Below, in pieces: positions 52,901-62,058 of a stretch of 64,000 nucleotides of DNA. Position 1 is the stretch's first letter. Each line of letters begins with the position of its first letter. Both the position numbers and the translations under genes were made by a program. The notes under the pieces were generated by a model. It was not told the DNA's origin. It ran no database searches and worked only from the letters and a program-made list of their open reading frames with translations. This stretch comes from Bacillota bacterium (GTDB lineage Bacteria > Bacillota > Clostridia > Lachnospirales > Lachnospiraceae), in NCBI GenBank assembly GCA_023418475.1, contig JAEZZO010000076.1, positions 1 to 64,000 on the forward strand, given 5' to 3'.

Positions 52901-54314
52901 CAAGGCACAAAAAACACTGGATAACTATAAAGTATGGCATAAGGTTTCGTTAAGCGAAGAAACAGCATACTGGGATGAAGTACGTAAGCAATTTAAGAAA
53001 GGATCCCAGGCAAGAATAGATGCTGATAAAGAATATCTGAATGCCTTAAGAGAAGCAAAAGAAGAAGAAAAAAGCCTTAATGCTGAAATCTACTCAAACG
53101 CGCAAACAAAGCTTGATAATTATAAAGTATGGCATACCATGTCAGTGCAAGATGAAATAGAATACTGGGATAAGATCAGAAAAGAAATAACAAAAGGCAC
53201 ACAGGCCCGGTATGATGCCGATGAGAAATATCTCTCTGCCAAGAAAAAGCAGCAGGAAGAAGAAGCAGAATTACTTAAAAAACAGACAGAAGCACTCAAT
53301 ACATATAAAGATAACGCAGTCAAAGTACAAGAAGATCTGGTAAAAAATATCGAAGATGCAAATCAAAAATACAATGAAGCTTTAAAATCCAGAACAAGCG
53401 AAATCACAAGCTCAATGGGATTATTTAGTTCATTTTCTGCTAATTCGGTTTCAGGACAGGATCTATTAAGCAATCTGCAGGGACAGGTTACCGGACTTGC
53501 AAACTGGACAACTAATCTAAATAACTTAAAGCTTAAGGGCATAGACACCGGATTGATATCAGAATTGGAACAGCTCGGACCGAGTGCCGCCGGTGAGATA
53601 GCCGCTCTAAATACCTTATCTGAATCCGAACTTAATCAATACGTCAACCTATGGAGAGAAAAAAGCAGAATTGCAAAGGACCAGGCAATAAATGAACTAT
53701 CCGGACTAAAAGAGGAAACCAGTACCAAGATAAAAGAATTAACAGATCAGGCCAATACAGATCTGACAACCTACTACAACGAATACAAAAAAGCCATGAA
53801 AGATCTTGGAACATCAATCAAAGCGCCGGTTGAAATTTTGAAATCCACAGTAACAGACGATGGAAAAATAATAGTTGAAAATATGACAAAATCAATGAAA
53901 AACGAAATGTCAAGTAAAGATACTACGGATAGGCTAAAATCATTTAATGGCATAATCGAAAAATCTTTGCAAAAACTCATTGAAAAAGCAAAATCTGCAG
54001 GAGTTGGCATAGCGCAGGGATTAACCTCAGGATTACAGTCATACAATTTGCAATCTTTAAATACATCAAACCAATACGTACAAAATCAAATAGCCGGCAG
54101 TTATGCAATAAATAAAGCCGTCAGCCCGGTAAGTGGTAATAACTTGTCAAATTATATAGGAAGCACACAAAAAATAATATTACAAACACCGATACAAATT
54201 GGTAATTTTAATAACTATACAAGTGATGATATCAATACGATAACAGATCAAATGTCATTCGAAGTACAGAGAAAAGTATATGGAGGTGGTGGGATTGTCC
54301 TGGATCGAGTTTAA
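49971..54314 (+). CDS. Tail tape measure protein
   Basis: 1447 aa. The N-terminal half is coiled coil; hydrophobic segments around residues 410-440 and 465-490 are the usual membrane-active part. Two internal duplications are visible. A ~125-aa module ('DIKTAMGLFDEF' ... 'DELSGLKDDTEKKIKEL') recurs from ~52250 and ~53380 bp. A ~60-aa unit beginning 'LDNYKVWHK/LDNYKVWHT' occurs at ~52915 and ~53110 bp. Its length sets tail length. ATG 49971 follows GGCGGTGA. Confidence 0.92.
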   Translation: MASKANIGAKITLEGEKEYRQAISEINKSQNVLKSELKAVSAEFDGNANSIEALRAKNTVLLKLHEEQEKRLQTLRGALEDANKQYGEGSKQSQDWQIKLNNAYVNLNNLDKELDSNKKYLDEAKTSTNSTAKSIDNFGKEIKSVKEDTLDLGDVLKANLASQAIIEGVKSLGNAAKNAAQGVVDLATNAAAYADDMMTISTQTGISTDKLQAYNYMAELTDVSLEDMTKSMAKNIKSMSNAQSGSAKYADAYKRLKVEVTESNGKLRDSEDVYWDVIDALKNVKDQTERDSISMQLFGKSAQELNPLISIGSEGVANFTKEAERMGAILDDKTLNSLGAADDALQRFTQASDIAKRKIGAEMAPAFTEAADKITDKITEMDGSFGNFAGGALNVAVDGLGWIIDNANYITGGIGGIAAAMATFKAGSAIQTGMDLAIKGWQTYKNVTEAATIAQYALNVAQNLSPVGILATAVGALTAGMLIYKTSTGAASEATNEFKKEIEDAEEANNNYHESIKSSIQSRNDNNKSIDSEYGAIKKLSDSLYDLSDKEIKSNAEKAQMSSIVDQLNQTMPELNLSINEQTGLLNKQKSEVDKLINSNLEYAKVKAAQADLQNIAKEQYEAENRLAEAKEKINTLTDEFNSKVAINNQVMELEAKGWVWLSDSQKEYIKTNKNVLDDMSNLSNQMRITNDDISNTQNDIADLGKQWDSTNKYIGNHSDIDASTKSIDEFGNTIEETSDKTVKANEKSKKAIKELTDTYKNAVKDRTKDIKTAMGLFDEFALDTSVSGKKLMKNLQDQVQGMRDWAKNLQSLAKKGISEGLLKELQEMGPSAASQINALNKLSDAELKKYNDTWKEKSKLARKLAIDELSGLKDDTEKKIKELTKTTETELYNSGKNSANGFSKGFNDNSSHMLATVSGSMEEVIKDANKTLGIHSPSKVFEMIAQHTIEGFVLGVKNNKEMAKKSMDEIYDAILSKAQKTLDNYKVWHKVSLSEETAYWDEVRKQFKKGSQARIDADKEYLNALREAKEEEKSLNAEIYSNAQTKLDNYKVWHTMSVQDEIEYWDKIRKEITKGTQARYDADEKYLSAKKKQQEEEAELLKKQTEALNTYKDNAVKVQEDLVKNIEDANQKYNEALKSRTSEITSSMGLFSSFSANSVSGQDLLSNLQGQVTGLANWTTNLNNLKLKGIDTGLISELEQLGPSAAGEIAALNTLSESELNQYVNLWREKSRIAKDQAINELSGLKEETSTKIKELTDQANTDLTTYYNEYKKAMKDLGTSIKAPVEILKSTVTDDGKIIVENMTKSMKNEMSSKDTTDRLKSFNGIIEKSLQKLIEKAKSAGVGIAQGLTSGLQSYNLQSLNTSNQYVQNQIAGSYAINKAVSPVSGNNLSNYIGSTQKIILQTPIQIGNFNNYTSDDINTITDQMSFEVQRKVYGGGGIVLDRV

Positions 54315-54978
54315 GGATCAAACAAACATAGAATTCGGGCTGACCGTTTCCGATATTGGAAGAAGACAGCGGGCGGAAGAGCAGGTTGACGAATATGAAA
54401 TCCCATATCGTAACGATAACCTCATCATACATACCAACACATATAAACCATATATCAGACAAATCGAACTAACCGTAAAAAACAAAGAAAAGATGAAGCT
54501 TGTCAATGCATGGCTGGCCGGAAGAGGAAAGCTCAGAACCAGTATTGACAGGGATGGATATTTTATAGCGGATATATTAAAAGGCCTTGAAGTGCAAAAA
54601 CTATCAAGGCTTTTTGACCGCTTTAATGTAGCTTTTAAAGTAAGTCCTTTCTTTTATCTGGACAGCGGTGACATTCCTATTCTCATAACAACACAAAGCA
54701 CTATATTTAATCCGGGTACCGTTTATTCAGAGCCATATATAAAAATCACAGGCTCAGGCAATGTGGATCTGACAATAAATGATACGATTTATTCCTTTAC
54801 CGAAATAAACTCATACATTGAAATCGACACAGAATTAAAAATAGTCTATAAAGATACACTCAACCAGGGAGATAAAATGACAGGTAATTTCCCGGCATTA
54901 ATCCCGGGAGCAAATTATATAGAATGGTCAGGGACCGTAACAAGTATTGAGATAAAGCCGCGCTGGAGGGAACTATAA
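54295..54978 (+). CDS. Distal tail protein (Dit)
   Basis: 227 aa, TTG start 8 bp after GGAGG. 'IEFKDQTNIEFGLTVSDIGRRQRAEEQVDEYEIPYRNDNL' (in pieces) and 'KASPFFYLD'-like 'FKVSPFFYLDSGD' are Dit blocks. It forms the hexameric hub at the tail tip. Overlaps the tape measure gene by 20 bp. Confidence 0.88.
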   Translation: MSWIEFKDQTNIEFGLTVSDIGRRQRAEEQVDEYEIPYRNDNLIIHTNTYKPYIRQIELTVKNKEKMKLVNAWLAGRGKLRTSIDRDGYFIADILKGLEVQKLSRLFDRFNVAFKVSPFFYLDSGDIPILITTQSTIFNPGTVYSEPYIKITGSGNVDLTINDTIYSFTEINSYIEIDTELKIVYKDTLNQGDKMTGNFPALIPGANYIEWSGTVTSIEIKPRWREL

Positions 54979-56981
54979 TGATAAGAAAATTTGATAAAAC
55001 AGAAACATATTTTGATCATAATAAATACGTTTTATCACCAATATCCTGTTATGTAACTGAAGAGCAAAATGGATTGTTCGAACTGGAATGTGAATTGGTT
55101 AAAACCATACAGGTTGATAATGGAGATATCATAAAAGCTCCAACACCGAGAGGTGAGCAGCTCTTCCGGGTATACCGCAGGACAAAGACACTTAAAGGTA
55201 AAAAAATATATGCAACACAGATATTTTATGATCTCATGAGCAATTTTGTAATAAATTATGCTCCTTCCGGGGTATCCTGCGATGTTGCAATAAAAGGCTT
55301 ATTAAGCAATGCAGAGACATCACATGACTTTACCGGATCCTCCAACATCACAGCCAACAATACAGCATCCTTTGTAAGGGCCAACCCTGTATTTGCAATA
55401 TTAGGCCAGGATGGGTTAATTACAAAATGGGGAGGCTGCCTAATCCGAAACAACTTCACAATCCAAATTAAAGATCAGGGATATGATAGAGGCTATGATA
55501 TCCGAATGGGTAAGAATTTAATTGGAATTGAAGATGATAGTGATGAGTCAAATGTCGTTACGAGATTATATCCAACGGTAGTCCTGGGAAACTCCGATCA
55601 GGTATATGCTCTTCCGGAAAAATACGTCGATAGTCCACTAATTAATAAGTATGCCAATCCTATCATCAAAGAGCAGCGCGTAGATCTGACAGATGAGCAA
55701 AAAGCTTTATCAATGGATGCAATCTACACTATCATGCGTAATTACTGTAATGATCTATACGAGACTTACAACGTAGATAAGCCGGTAATCAATTATAAAA
55801 TAGACTTCGTGGAGCTATCAAAAACAGAGCAGTACAAAAATTATGCAATCCTGGAGCAGTTGGATCTATACGATATAGTAACCTGCTATGTGCCGGACCT
55901 TGACATCAATGTAAAAGCAAAAGTAATAAAATACAAATACGATTGTATCAAAGATCGTTACGCATTCATAGAGTTAGGGGACTTTAAATCAGTAACATCA
56001 TACAGTACGGACAATATCGTAAAGCAAATACAATCAAAATTTAAGGCAGCAGACACCGCAATTGATCATGCTACCAACGTAATTACCGGGAACAAGGGCG
56101 GATACGTCATAATAAGGCGGTATCCAAATGGAAAGCCGTATGAAATATTAATTATGGACACAGAGGATATCAATACAGCACAGGACGTACTGAGAATAAA
56201 CAATGATGGTATAGGTTTCTCGAGAAACGGTTATAACGGTCCATACGGTACGGCTATGACGATAGACGGCCATATAGTAGCTGATTTCATGGATACAGGT
56301 ACATTAACAACAATACTTTTGATTTCTGATAACTACCAGGTGGATAGCAATGGGAAAATTACACAAGGTGCAAAATTTAATTTATCAACAGGAGTACTAG
56401 AAGCAATTGATTGTTATCTAAAAGGAAGAATAGAAAGTTCGGAAGGTAATATTGGTGGATGGATAATCGGATCAGACGGATTATCAAGCTATAACACACT
56501 TGCTGCTATTAATTTATATAACGAGTTAAATCTTGCAATGAAACTTAAATACAATGGATTGCATTTATATAACCATTATTCTGGGAATAATGAATATTTA
56601 GGAAGTATAGCATCAGTTGTTAATAAAACAAATAATACAAACGGAGTAGGGCTCCTACAAAGTGCGGCAGCAGAATATTTAATGATAGGATTTATAAACT
56701 CAACTGATCCTGATGCAGGAACATCAATCGAAGTTGGAATGATATTTAGCAGAAATACTACAGATCAAAATCCGGAAGGATTTAGCTTTAAAAAGCCGGC
56801 TTATATTGATAATTTAAATGGTGGAACACCAATTACAACAGCAAATAAAAATAGTTACACATATCCGTCAAATATTGATTTAAGCGAATATGTTACAGCA
56901 TATGCTTACAATTTTGGCATGGAAGTTGTAGGATCACGAATATCAAGTCTTGAGGCAAGAGTATCAGCACTGGAAGGCTAA
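54978..56981 (+). CDS. Tail-associated protein (Tal/prophage endopeptidase tail)
   Basis: 667 aa. The N-terminal ~370 residues match the gp27-like hub of Tal proteins ('VLSPISCYVTEEQNGLFELECELV', 'RGEQLFRVYRRTKTLKGKKIYATQIFYDL'). Residues ~375-560 are repetitive beta structure. A short coiled coil ends the protein ('ISSLEARVSALEG'). No protease motif is visible. Confidence 0.82.
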   Translation: MIRKFDKTETYFDHNKYVLSPISCYVTEEQNGLFELECELVKTIQVDNGDIIKAPTPRGEQLFRVYRRTKTLKGKKIYATQIFYDLMSNFVINYAPSGVSCDVAIKGLLSNAETSHDFTGSSNITANNTASFVRANPVFAILGQDGLITKWGGCLIRNNFTIQIKDQGYDRGYDIRMGKNLIGIEDDSDESNVVTRLYPTVVLGNSDQVYALPEKYVDSPLINKYANPIIKEQRVDLTDEQKALSMDAIYTIMRNYCNDLYETYNVDKPVINYKIDFVELSKTEQYKNYAILEQLDLYDIVTCYVPDLDINVKAKVIKYKYDCIKDRYAFIELGDFKSVTSYSTDNIVKQIQSKFKAADTAIDHATNVITGNKGGYVIIRRYPNGKPYEILIMDTEDINTAQDVLRINNDGIGFSRNGYNGPYGTAMTIDGHIVADFMDTGTLTTILLISDNYQVDSNGKITQGAKFNLSTGVLEAIDCYLKGRIESSEGNIGGWIIGSDGLSSYNTLAAINLYNELNLAMKLKYNGLHLYNHYSGNNEYLGSIASVVNKTNNTNGVGLLQSAAAEYLMIGFINSTDPDAGTSIEVGMIFSRNTTDQNPEGFSFKKPAYIDNLNGGTPITTANKNSYTYPSNIDLSEYVTAYAYNFGMEVVGSRISSLEARVSALEG

Positions 56982-56993
56982 GGAGGCATTAAT

Positions 56994-59486
56994 ATGGCAT
57001 TAAATTCTATCGGATATCAATTATTAAATCTTGATATTAATAAAAGAGTAGTGCAAACATTTTTTCTGAACAACAAAGATGTTAATTCAAGAGGTCTGGA
57101 ATTACATATATATGATAATTCAAAAACATATGATTGCACCGGATATACTGTAAAAATGTATGTTAAAGACAAAACAGGTACTATTTTTACAAGCACTGGT
57201 ACAGCAGTTAGCGCAGCACTCGGAGTATACAATATACCTTTTCAGAGTGGCATGGCAGCAGGAAAAGGAACAATAGAAATCAGAATTTCAGATAGTGATG
57301 AAGATATCGGTAGTACAAATATACCAGTAGACATCACAAATTCTATAATATCAGATCATTCACTTCTGCAAGCACCAGGCGCTGATATTTTATACGATGT
57401 GATACAAAACGAACCACAAAGAGTTAGCGCTGAAGTCGCAAGAGCAGATGCAGAAACAGCAAGAGTAACTGAATTTAACGAAATGATAAACAGTGGATTT
57501 ATTATATTAAAAAATCCAGTATCTACCTTTGAAGACCTGGAAACAACATACGGAAATACAAATACAAAGTGGACAGCACAAACACTTAATGACGGTAAAA
57601 TATATCGTTGCAATGGTACAGAGTGGATATGGTTTGAGACATTAACACTCGGGGCCTATACTGCGCTACTCAACGAAGTATTATATGGCCGGGGGACATA
57701 TGCATCTTTGAAAGAAAGATTTGAAGCAGATGAGTCGCAGTTGGCAGCAATTACGTACTATGCAACACCTGAAATGTATGGTGCAAAAGGTGATGGTGTA
57801 ACAGATGATACCAATGCTTTTCACGACGCTATAAATAGCGGACTACCTTTATATTTAGGGGCGAAAACTTATAAAATAAATCAGCTAAACGAAACGTCAA
57901 ATTTATATTTGATGGGATGTGGAAAAAATAAAACAACTATAATTTGCGGTAATATAACATCGATTGGGTATACAGAAGTTTCTGATATTCATTTTGTGTG
58001 CGATGAAAGTGTTTTAATAGCAGATATTAATGATGGATATACATCGCTTGATACAACTGCTATATTGCAGATTGGGATACAGTCTTATTTAGACGGTGTA
58101 AAAACCGGCTTAATACAAAAAAGAGCACCTGGAGGAAAAATTAAAAATTGTAAATTTAGTTATTTAAATAGCTGCAACTATTATGCATTTAATTTATTAG
58201 CAAATAACGTCGAAAATGTTATAGTTGATAACTGCGAAGTAAATAATACTGGATTACAATTTAGATATTGTACATATTTTATTGTGTCAAATTGTTTTTT
58301 TGATATGGAATTAACACCAATTAATAATTCATCTGAACCTATTCATGCTCCAATGGTAGATGGAGGTATTATAACCGGAAATAAATTTATAAATAACACA
58401 CAAGACGATATTGACCTTTATCCTTCCGCTCAAAATGTTATAGTATCCTCCAACATTTTTTATCGAAGTGAACAATCTCAAGTGGGATCTTTAACATTAA
58501 CAATAAAAACACAAATGCGAGATAATGATACTGGTAGCGCAACAAACTTTAGGGATTCTGGTATAAAAAACATAAGCATAATTAACAATATTTTTTACGT
58601 AAATTGTTTTGATGATACAGTAATTCAGCTTGTATGCTTTGACGACAGGACAAATAAAACATCTAATGTATCAAACCTGTTACCACGCAACATTAAAATC
58701 GAAAATAATATATTTCATGCAAATTCAACAAGAGAATTAAGGGTATTAAGTTATAATGGGGGATTTACTAATTTTTATATATGTGATAATGTCATTGAAA
58801 ATTTGAATGGAACATCTCAGATACTTTATGATAAGCACAAAACTAATAACTTGAATTATCATTTTGAGACAAGCGGGATGATAATTAAAAATAATATATG
58901 TAAATGCAATAAAATAGAAAGAGACACAGTTATTCTGGAAGATGTTAATGGATTAATTTTTGAAAATAATCTTTGCGATTTTGGAAATGATACATCTTCG
59001 ATCATTACATCAACAACAGCATTTACATTTTATAATTGCAAAATATCATCTATTAGAAATAATTTTGTTATTGGACAGTTTTATAAAAATTCGAAGAGAA
59101 GGTTTTATTATATATTGAATAGTTCTGGATATGATACTATTTTGACAGGCAATTACGAACAATTCCTGAATAATACAAATGTAACTGATGGAACTGTTAT
59201 AAACGGTTTTGATATAGACTCCGAGAGAGTGTATATCAATACATCTTTTAATGTTGCTATAAATAGTACCGATAAAAGCTATAAAAATATGTTATGGTCA
59301 AACCAATTTAAAATACTTGGTAACGAATCTGTTTTACAAGCAATAAACAAAACTACTAATGAAGACGTTAGAGCAATAATAAAAAACGATGATGGTTATA
59401 CAACAATAAGGATAAGTGGCATTTATTCAGCGGGTAACACTATTAGCATTTCAGGGTGTGCACCAATTGATATGTTAGGATACTAA
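56994..59486 (+). CDS. BppU-like baseplate/fibre protein with pectate-lyase beta helix
   Basis: 830 aa, AAGGAGG before the ATG. Residues ~5-120 are a BppU N-terminal domain ('QLLNLDINKRVVQTFFLNNKD'). Residues ~120-255 are a stalk with a coiled segment. From ~258 'PEMYGAKGDGVTDDTNAFHDAI' begins a pectate-lyase-type right-handed beta helix, rich in Asn ladders. This is the probable receptor-binding or polysaccharide-cutting spike. The C-terminal half is more AT-rich than other tail genes, a sign of exchange. Confidence 0.82.
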   Translation: MALNSIGYQLLNLDINKRVVQTFFLNNKDVNSRGLELHIYDNSKTYDCTGYTVKMYVKDKTGTIFTSTGTAVSAALGVYNIPFQSGMAAGKGTIEIRISDSDEDIGSTNIPVDITNSIISDHSLLQAPGADILYDVIQNEPQRVSAEVARADAETARVTEFNEMINSGFIILKNPVSTFEDLETTYGNTNTKWTAQTLNDGKIYRCNGTEWIWFETLTLGAYTALLNEVLYGRGTYASLKERFEADESQLAAITYYATPEMYGAKGDGVTDDTNAFHDAINSGLPLYLGAKTYKINQLNETSNLYLMGCGKNKTTIICGNITSIGYTEVSDIHFVCDESVLIADINDGYTSLDTTAILQIGIQSYLDGVKTGLIQKRAPGGKIKNCKFSYLNSCNYYAFNLLANNVENVIVDNCEVNNTGLQFRYCTYFIVSNCFFDMELTPINNSSEPIHAPMVDGGIITGNKFINNTQDDIDLYPSAQNVIVSSNIFYRSEQSQVGSLTLTIKTQMRDNDTGSATNFRDSGIKNISIINNIFYVNCFDDTVIQLVCFDDRTNKTSNVSNLLPRNIKIENNIFHANSTRELRVLSYNGGFTNFYICDNVIENLNGTSQILYDKHKTNNLNYHFETSGMIIKNNICKCNKIERDTVILEDVNGLIFENNLCDFGNDTSSIITSTTAFTFYNCKISSIRNNFVIGQFYKNSKRRFYYILNSSGYDTILTGNYEQFLNNTNVTDGTVINGFDIDSERVYINTSFNVAINSTDKSYKNMLWSNQFKILGNESVLQAINKTTNEDVRAIIKNDDGYTTIRISGIYSAGNTISISGCAPIDMLGY

Positions 59487-59679
59487 TTTTGGTATTATAA
59501 AGTAGTTTAAATATTTATAAATATATCATTACTTATAATAAATTTATGTAATTTAAAATAATAATTAAGGATTATAAAATAAATGTTGATATTTAAACAA
59601 AGTTGCATTACCATAAAATTAAGCGTGGTGATACGAATTGAATGATTTAGAATAATACGAATTGGATGGTGAAGAAAAT
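59487..59679 (+). promoter_or_regulatory. Very AT-rich spacer with a possible moron promoter
   Basis: TTGATA, 17 bp, TACCAT near 59587-59615 is a weak sigma-A-like pair. The short direct repeat ATACGAATTG occurs twice just before the acetyltransferase. Base composition differs sharply from the phage average. Confidence 0.35.
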
Positions 59680-60273
59680 ATGAAAATATTATTAAGTCTG
59701 ATACATTTTACTAAAAATATTATAGCTTATCAACTGATTAAATCCAGTGATTGCAAGAATGAAATTTTTGATGATCTACGGAGAGTAAATAATGATAATA
59801 GTGATAAACAAATTACGTTAAAAATATTTTCTGATAAAATAAGTGTGAATAAATGTTATAATAATATGATTAACCAAAGAATGCGTAAGCGCAACCATTT
59901 CAAATCAATAATCTTAAGAATCATATTTCCTTTAAAAAAAGATATGGAGATTAATGATTGCACTATAGGTAGTGGATTTATTTGTTATCATGGACATGGT
60001 ACTGTTATATGCGCAAACCGCATAGGAAACAATTTTTCGATATGGCACGGAGTAACAATTGGTAAAAATGGTAGTGACAAATGTCCGATAATAGGCGACA
60101 ATGTTTCAATACATACCAATGCACTGGTGGCAGGGGATATAATAATAGGCAATAATGTTGAAATAGGTGCTGGAGCAATAGTTCTAAAAGATGTACCTAG
60201 TAACTGTATAGTGATAGGGAATCCAGCTAGAATTATTAAAGAAAACGATGTTAAAGTAAATAAATTATTGTAA
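59680..60273 (+). CDS. Hexapeptide-repeat O-acetyltransferase (CysE-like), likely lysogenic conversion gene
   Basis: 197 aa. The left-handed beta helix is clear from ~90 on: 'GSGFICYHGHGTVICANRIGNNFSIWHGVTIG' (in pieces), 'IIGDNVSIHTNALVAGDIIIGNNVEIGAGAIV' and the closing 'VIGNPARII'. This group acetylates serine or, more often in phages, surface sugars. It is separate from structural genes, AT-rich, and lies directly after the fibre, so it may alter the receptor polysaccharide. Confidence 0.8.
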   Translation: MKILLSLIHFTKNIIAYQLIKSSDCKNEIFDDLRRVNNDNSDKQITLKIFSDKISVNKCYNNMINQRMRKRNHFKSIILRIIFPLKKDMEINDCTIGSGFICYHGHGTVICANRIGNNFSIWHGVTIGKNGSDKCPIIGDNVSIHTNALVAGDIIIGNNVEIGAGAIVLKDVPSNCIVIGNPARIIKENDVKVNKLL

Positions 60274-60284
60274 TAGTTAATTCT

Positions 60285-60300
60285 CAATCGGTTACGATTG
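60285..60300 (+). terminator. Short hairpin after the acetyltransferase
   Basis: CAATCG-GTTA-CGATTG, a perfect 6-bp stem 12 bp after the stop. No T run, so weak at best. Confidence 0.35.
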
Positions 60301-60333
60301 CGAACTAAAATGACAAATTAATCCATAAAAATA

Positions 60334-60362
60334 TTGATTTTCGAACAGATGTTTGGTATAAT
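60334..60362 (+). promoter_or_regulatory. Promoter with LexA-like box in its spacer
   Basis: TTGATT (60334-60339), 17 bp, TATAAT (60357-60362). CGAACAGATGTTTG (60342-60355) fills the spacer and matches 13 of 14 positions of the Firmicute LexA consensus CGAAC-R-N-R-Y-GTT-Y-C. It drives the tyrosine recombinase through a ~130-nt leader. Confidence 0.65.
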
Positions 60363-60368
60363 AAATAC

Positions 60369-60497
60369 AACCATTAATAAGAAGAGGCAGGCTCCTCCTC
60401 GCAAGATTACGCCTACCTCTACCAACGAGACACTGGGTGCCTCTGAGAGCATTATAACACTCTTACAGCATCCAGTGCAATAAGGAGTGTATTTTTT
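60369..60497 (+). ncRNA. Structured leader of the tyrosine recombinase
   Basis: Two stems: GAGG-C-AGGC with GCCT-A-CCTC (~60383-60419), and CACTGG-G-TGC with GCA-T-CCAGTG (~60430-60477), the latter with an inner GAGAG/CTCT pair. AAGGAG lies just after the second stem. No U tract follows the second stem, so regulation would be by translation or by anti-terminator-like folding. Confidence 0.5.
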
Positions 60498-61514
60498 ATG
60501 CCTAATTTATCACAAGAAATAGCAATAAGTATCATTGATGAGGTTATCAAAATTGTACCTTACTTTCAAGTGGACATTCAGCAGCAGATCAGGCTACGAA
60601 ATAAAGTCGAAGAGCAGCTCAATGGCTTCGAGATTACCAGCCGATGCACGGACCTGGTAAAAGGTGATATTCTGGAAAAGGCTTTTATCTATCTTAGCTG
60701 CAAACGGTTAGAGGGAATGAAAGAGACTACAAGCTACAATTACAGGCTGCTATTTAAGCGTATGGGTGAGTATTTTATTAAGCCTATATCAACTATCACT
60801 ACAATAGACCTGAGGCTGTTTATGACCAAAGAATACGGCAGCAATAGCCAGGCAAGTATGAATAATAAGATATGTAAGATTAAAGCATTCTTTGCCTGGA
60901 TGCAAGACGAAGGATACATAGTTCAAAATTCAGCCAGAAACCTGCAGCTTGTCAAAGAGCCGTACCGGAAGCGTGGACATATACCGCAAATGGATGTAGA
61001 AAAGATGCGTGAGCAATGTAAAACCATCCGCGATAAAGCCATATTTGAATTTTTACTATCTACCGGGTGCCGAGTCAGTGAAGTATCCAATGCTACACTT
61101 GATAAGATAGATTGGAGTAATAACAATATTACGGTAATTGGCAAGGGAGATAAAGAGCGTACAGTCATCTTTAGTACCAGGTCAAGATTATTTTTGATTA
61201 ATTATTTGCAAGATAGAGAAAATAAAGGAATACATAGTAACAATCTTTTTATATGCAGTAAAAAACCATACCTACCACTTGGGACCAGAAGCATTGAAAA
61301 AGAACTTACAAAAATAGCAGAGCGGGCAGGAATTACCTATAATATTTTTCCTCACCTTATGAGACACACATTCGCAACTTCCGGAGTGAATCACGGGGTT
61401 CCTGTACACATTATGCAACAAATGCTGGGGCATTCAAGTGCAGATACAACACAGGTTTATTATGATTTAAGTGATGATAGCATACAACACGAATACAAAA
61501 AGATGGTATTTTAA
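60498..61514 (+). CDS. Tyrosine recombinase (XerC/D-like)
   Basis: 338 aa. SAM-like DNA-binding domain at ~55-150. Catalytic residues: R192 ('STGCRVSEV'), K216/K219 ('GKGDKERTV'), H286-x-x-R289 ('HLMRHTFAT'), H312 ('LGHSSADTT'), Y321/Y322. The site left in the chromosome has serine-integrase features, so this enzyme is probably not the main integrase. It may resolve dimers or act on another site. Confidence 0.88.
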   Translation: MPNLSQEIAISIIDEVIKIVPYFQVDIQQQIRLRNKVEEQLNGFEITSRCTDLVKGDILEKAFIYLSCKRLEGMKETTSYNYRLLFKRMGEYFIKPISTITTIDLRLFMTKEYGSNSQASMNNKICKIKAFFAWMQDEGYIVQNSARNLQLVKEPYRKRGHIPQMDVEKMREQCKTIRDKAIFEFLLSTGCRVSEVSNATLDKIDWSNNNITVIGKGDKERTVIFSTRSRLFLINYLQDRENKGIHSNNLFICSKKPYLPLGTRSIEKELTKIAERAGITYNIFPHLMRHTFATSGVNHGVPVHIMQQMLGHSSADTTQVYYDLSDDSIQHEYKKMVF

Positions 61515-61575
61515 AATTCAAGGCATCCTTAGGGGTGCCTTTTATAATATAAAAATTAAGAAAGAAGGAAAGAAA

Positions 61576-62058
61576 ATGGAAAAATCTATAAGTATTATTA
61601 AAATTATTATCGCGGTAACAGGAGGATGGCTGGCCACAGTATTAGGAGGATTTGATAACCTTATGATACTGTGTATATGGCTTGCTTTTTTTGATGTGTT
61701 ATTCGGAGGAGCAAAAGGATTTAGACTAAAAAACTTTTCGTCATCATTACTATTTTGGGGATTAGTTAATAAAGCTGTTGGATTTGCAATAATAGCACTG
61801 ATGGTATTAGTCGATCAGGCAATAGGTAGGGATGGTATCCTTCGAAATTCATTTACTATTTGGTTATGCATATGTAATGGTGCATCAATCGTTGAAAATA
61901 CGGCTTCTCTTGGGTTTCCATGGCCTGACTGGATGCAAAATGCATTAATACAGGTTAAAAAAGGATTTTCTATAAACCTTGGGAAGATTGTACAGAAAAT
62001 TATTGATGAGTATGCTAGTGCAGGTGATAAAGAAACGGAGGATAAGTCTAATGAGTAA
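61576..62058 (+). CDS. Phage holin (TcdE/Cph1-type)
   Basis: 160 aa from the ATG after AAGGAAAG; the longer frame upstream is spurious. Three hydrophobic segments (~8-45, ~60-95), the 'GGWLATVLGGFDNLMILCIWLAFFDVLFG' pattern (in pieces) and 'ENTASLGFPWPDWM' are those of the phi29-like/TcdE holin family. It forms membrane holes that release the amidase. Confidence 0.88.
   Translation: MEKSISIIKIIIAVTGGWLATVLGGFDNLMILCIWLAFFDVLFGGAKGFRLKNFSSSLLFWGLVNKAVGFAIIALMVLVDQAIGRDGILRNSFTIWLCICNGASIVENTASLGFPWPDWMQNALIQVKKGFSINLGKIVQKIIDEYASAGDKETEDKSNE

Noticed and set aside
60498..61514. Tyrosine recombinase as the enzyme that integrated this prophage
   Set aside because: The attachment sites have inverted arms and a short core with a central dinucleotide, and a serine integrase lies beside attL. 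A long direct repeat typical of tyrosine integrases is absent.
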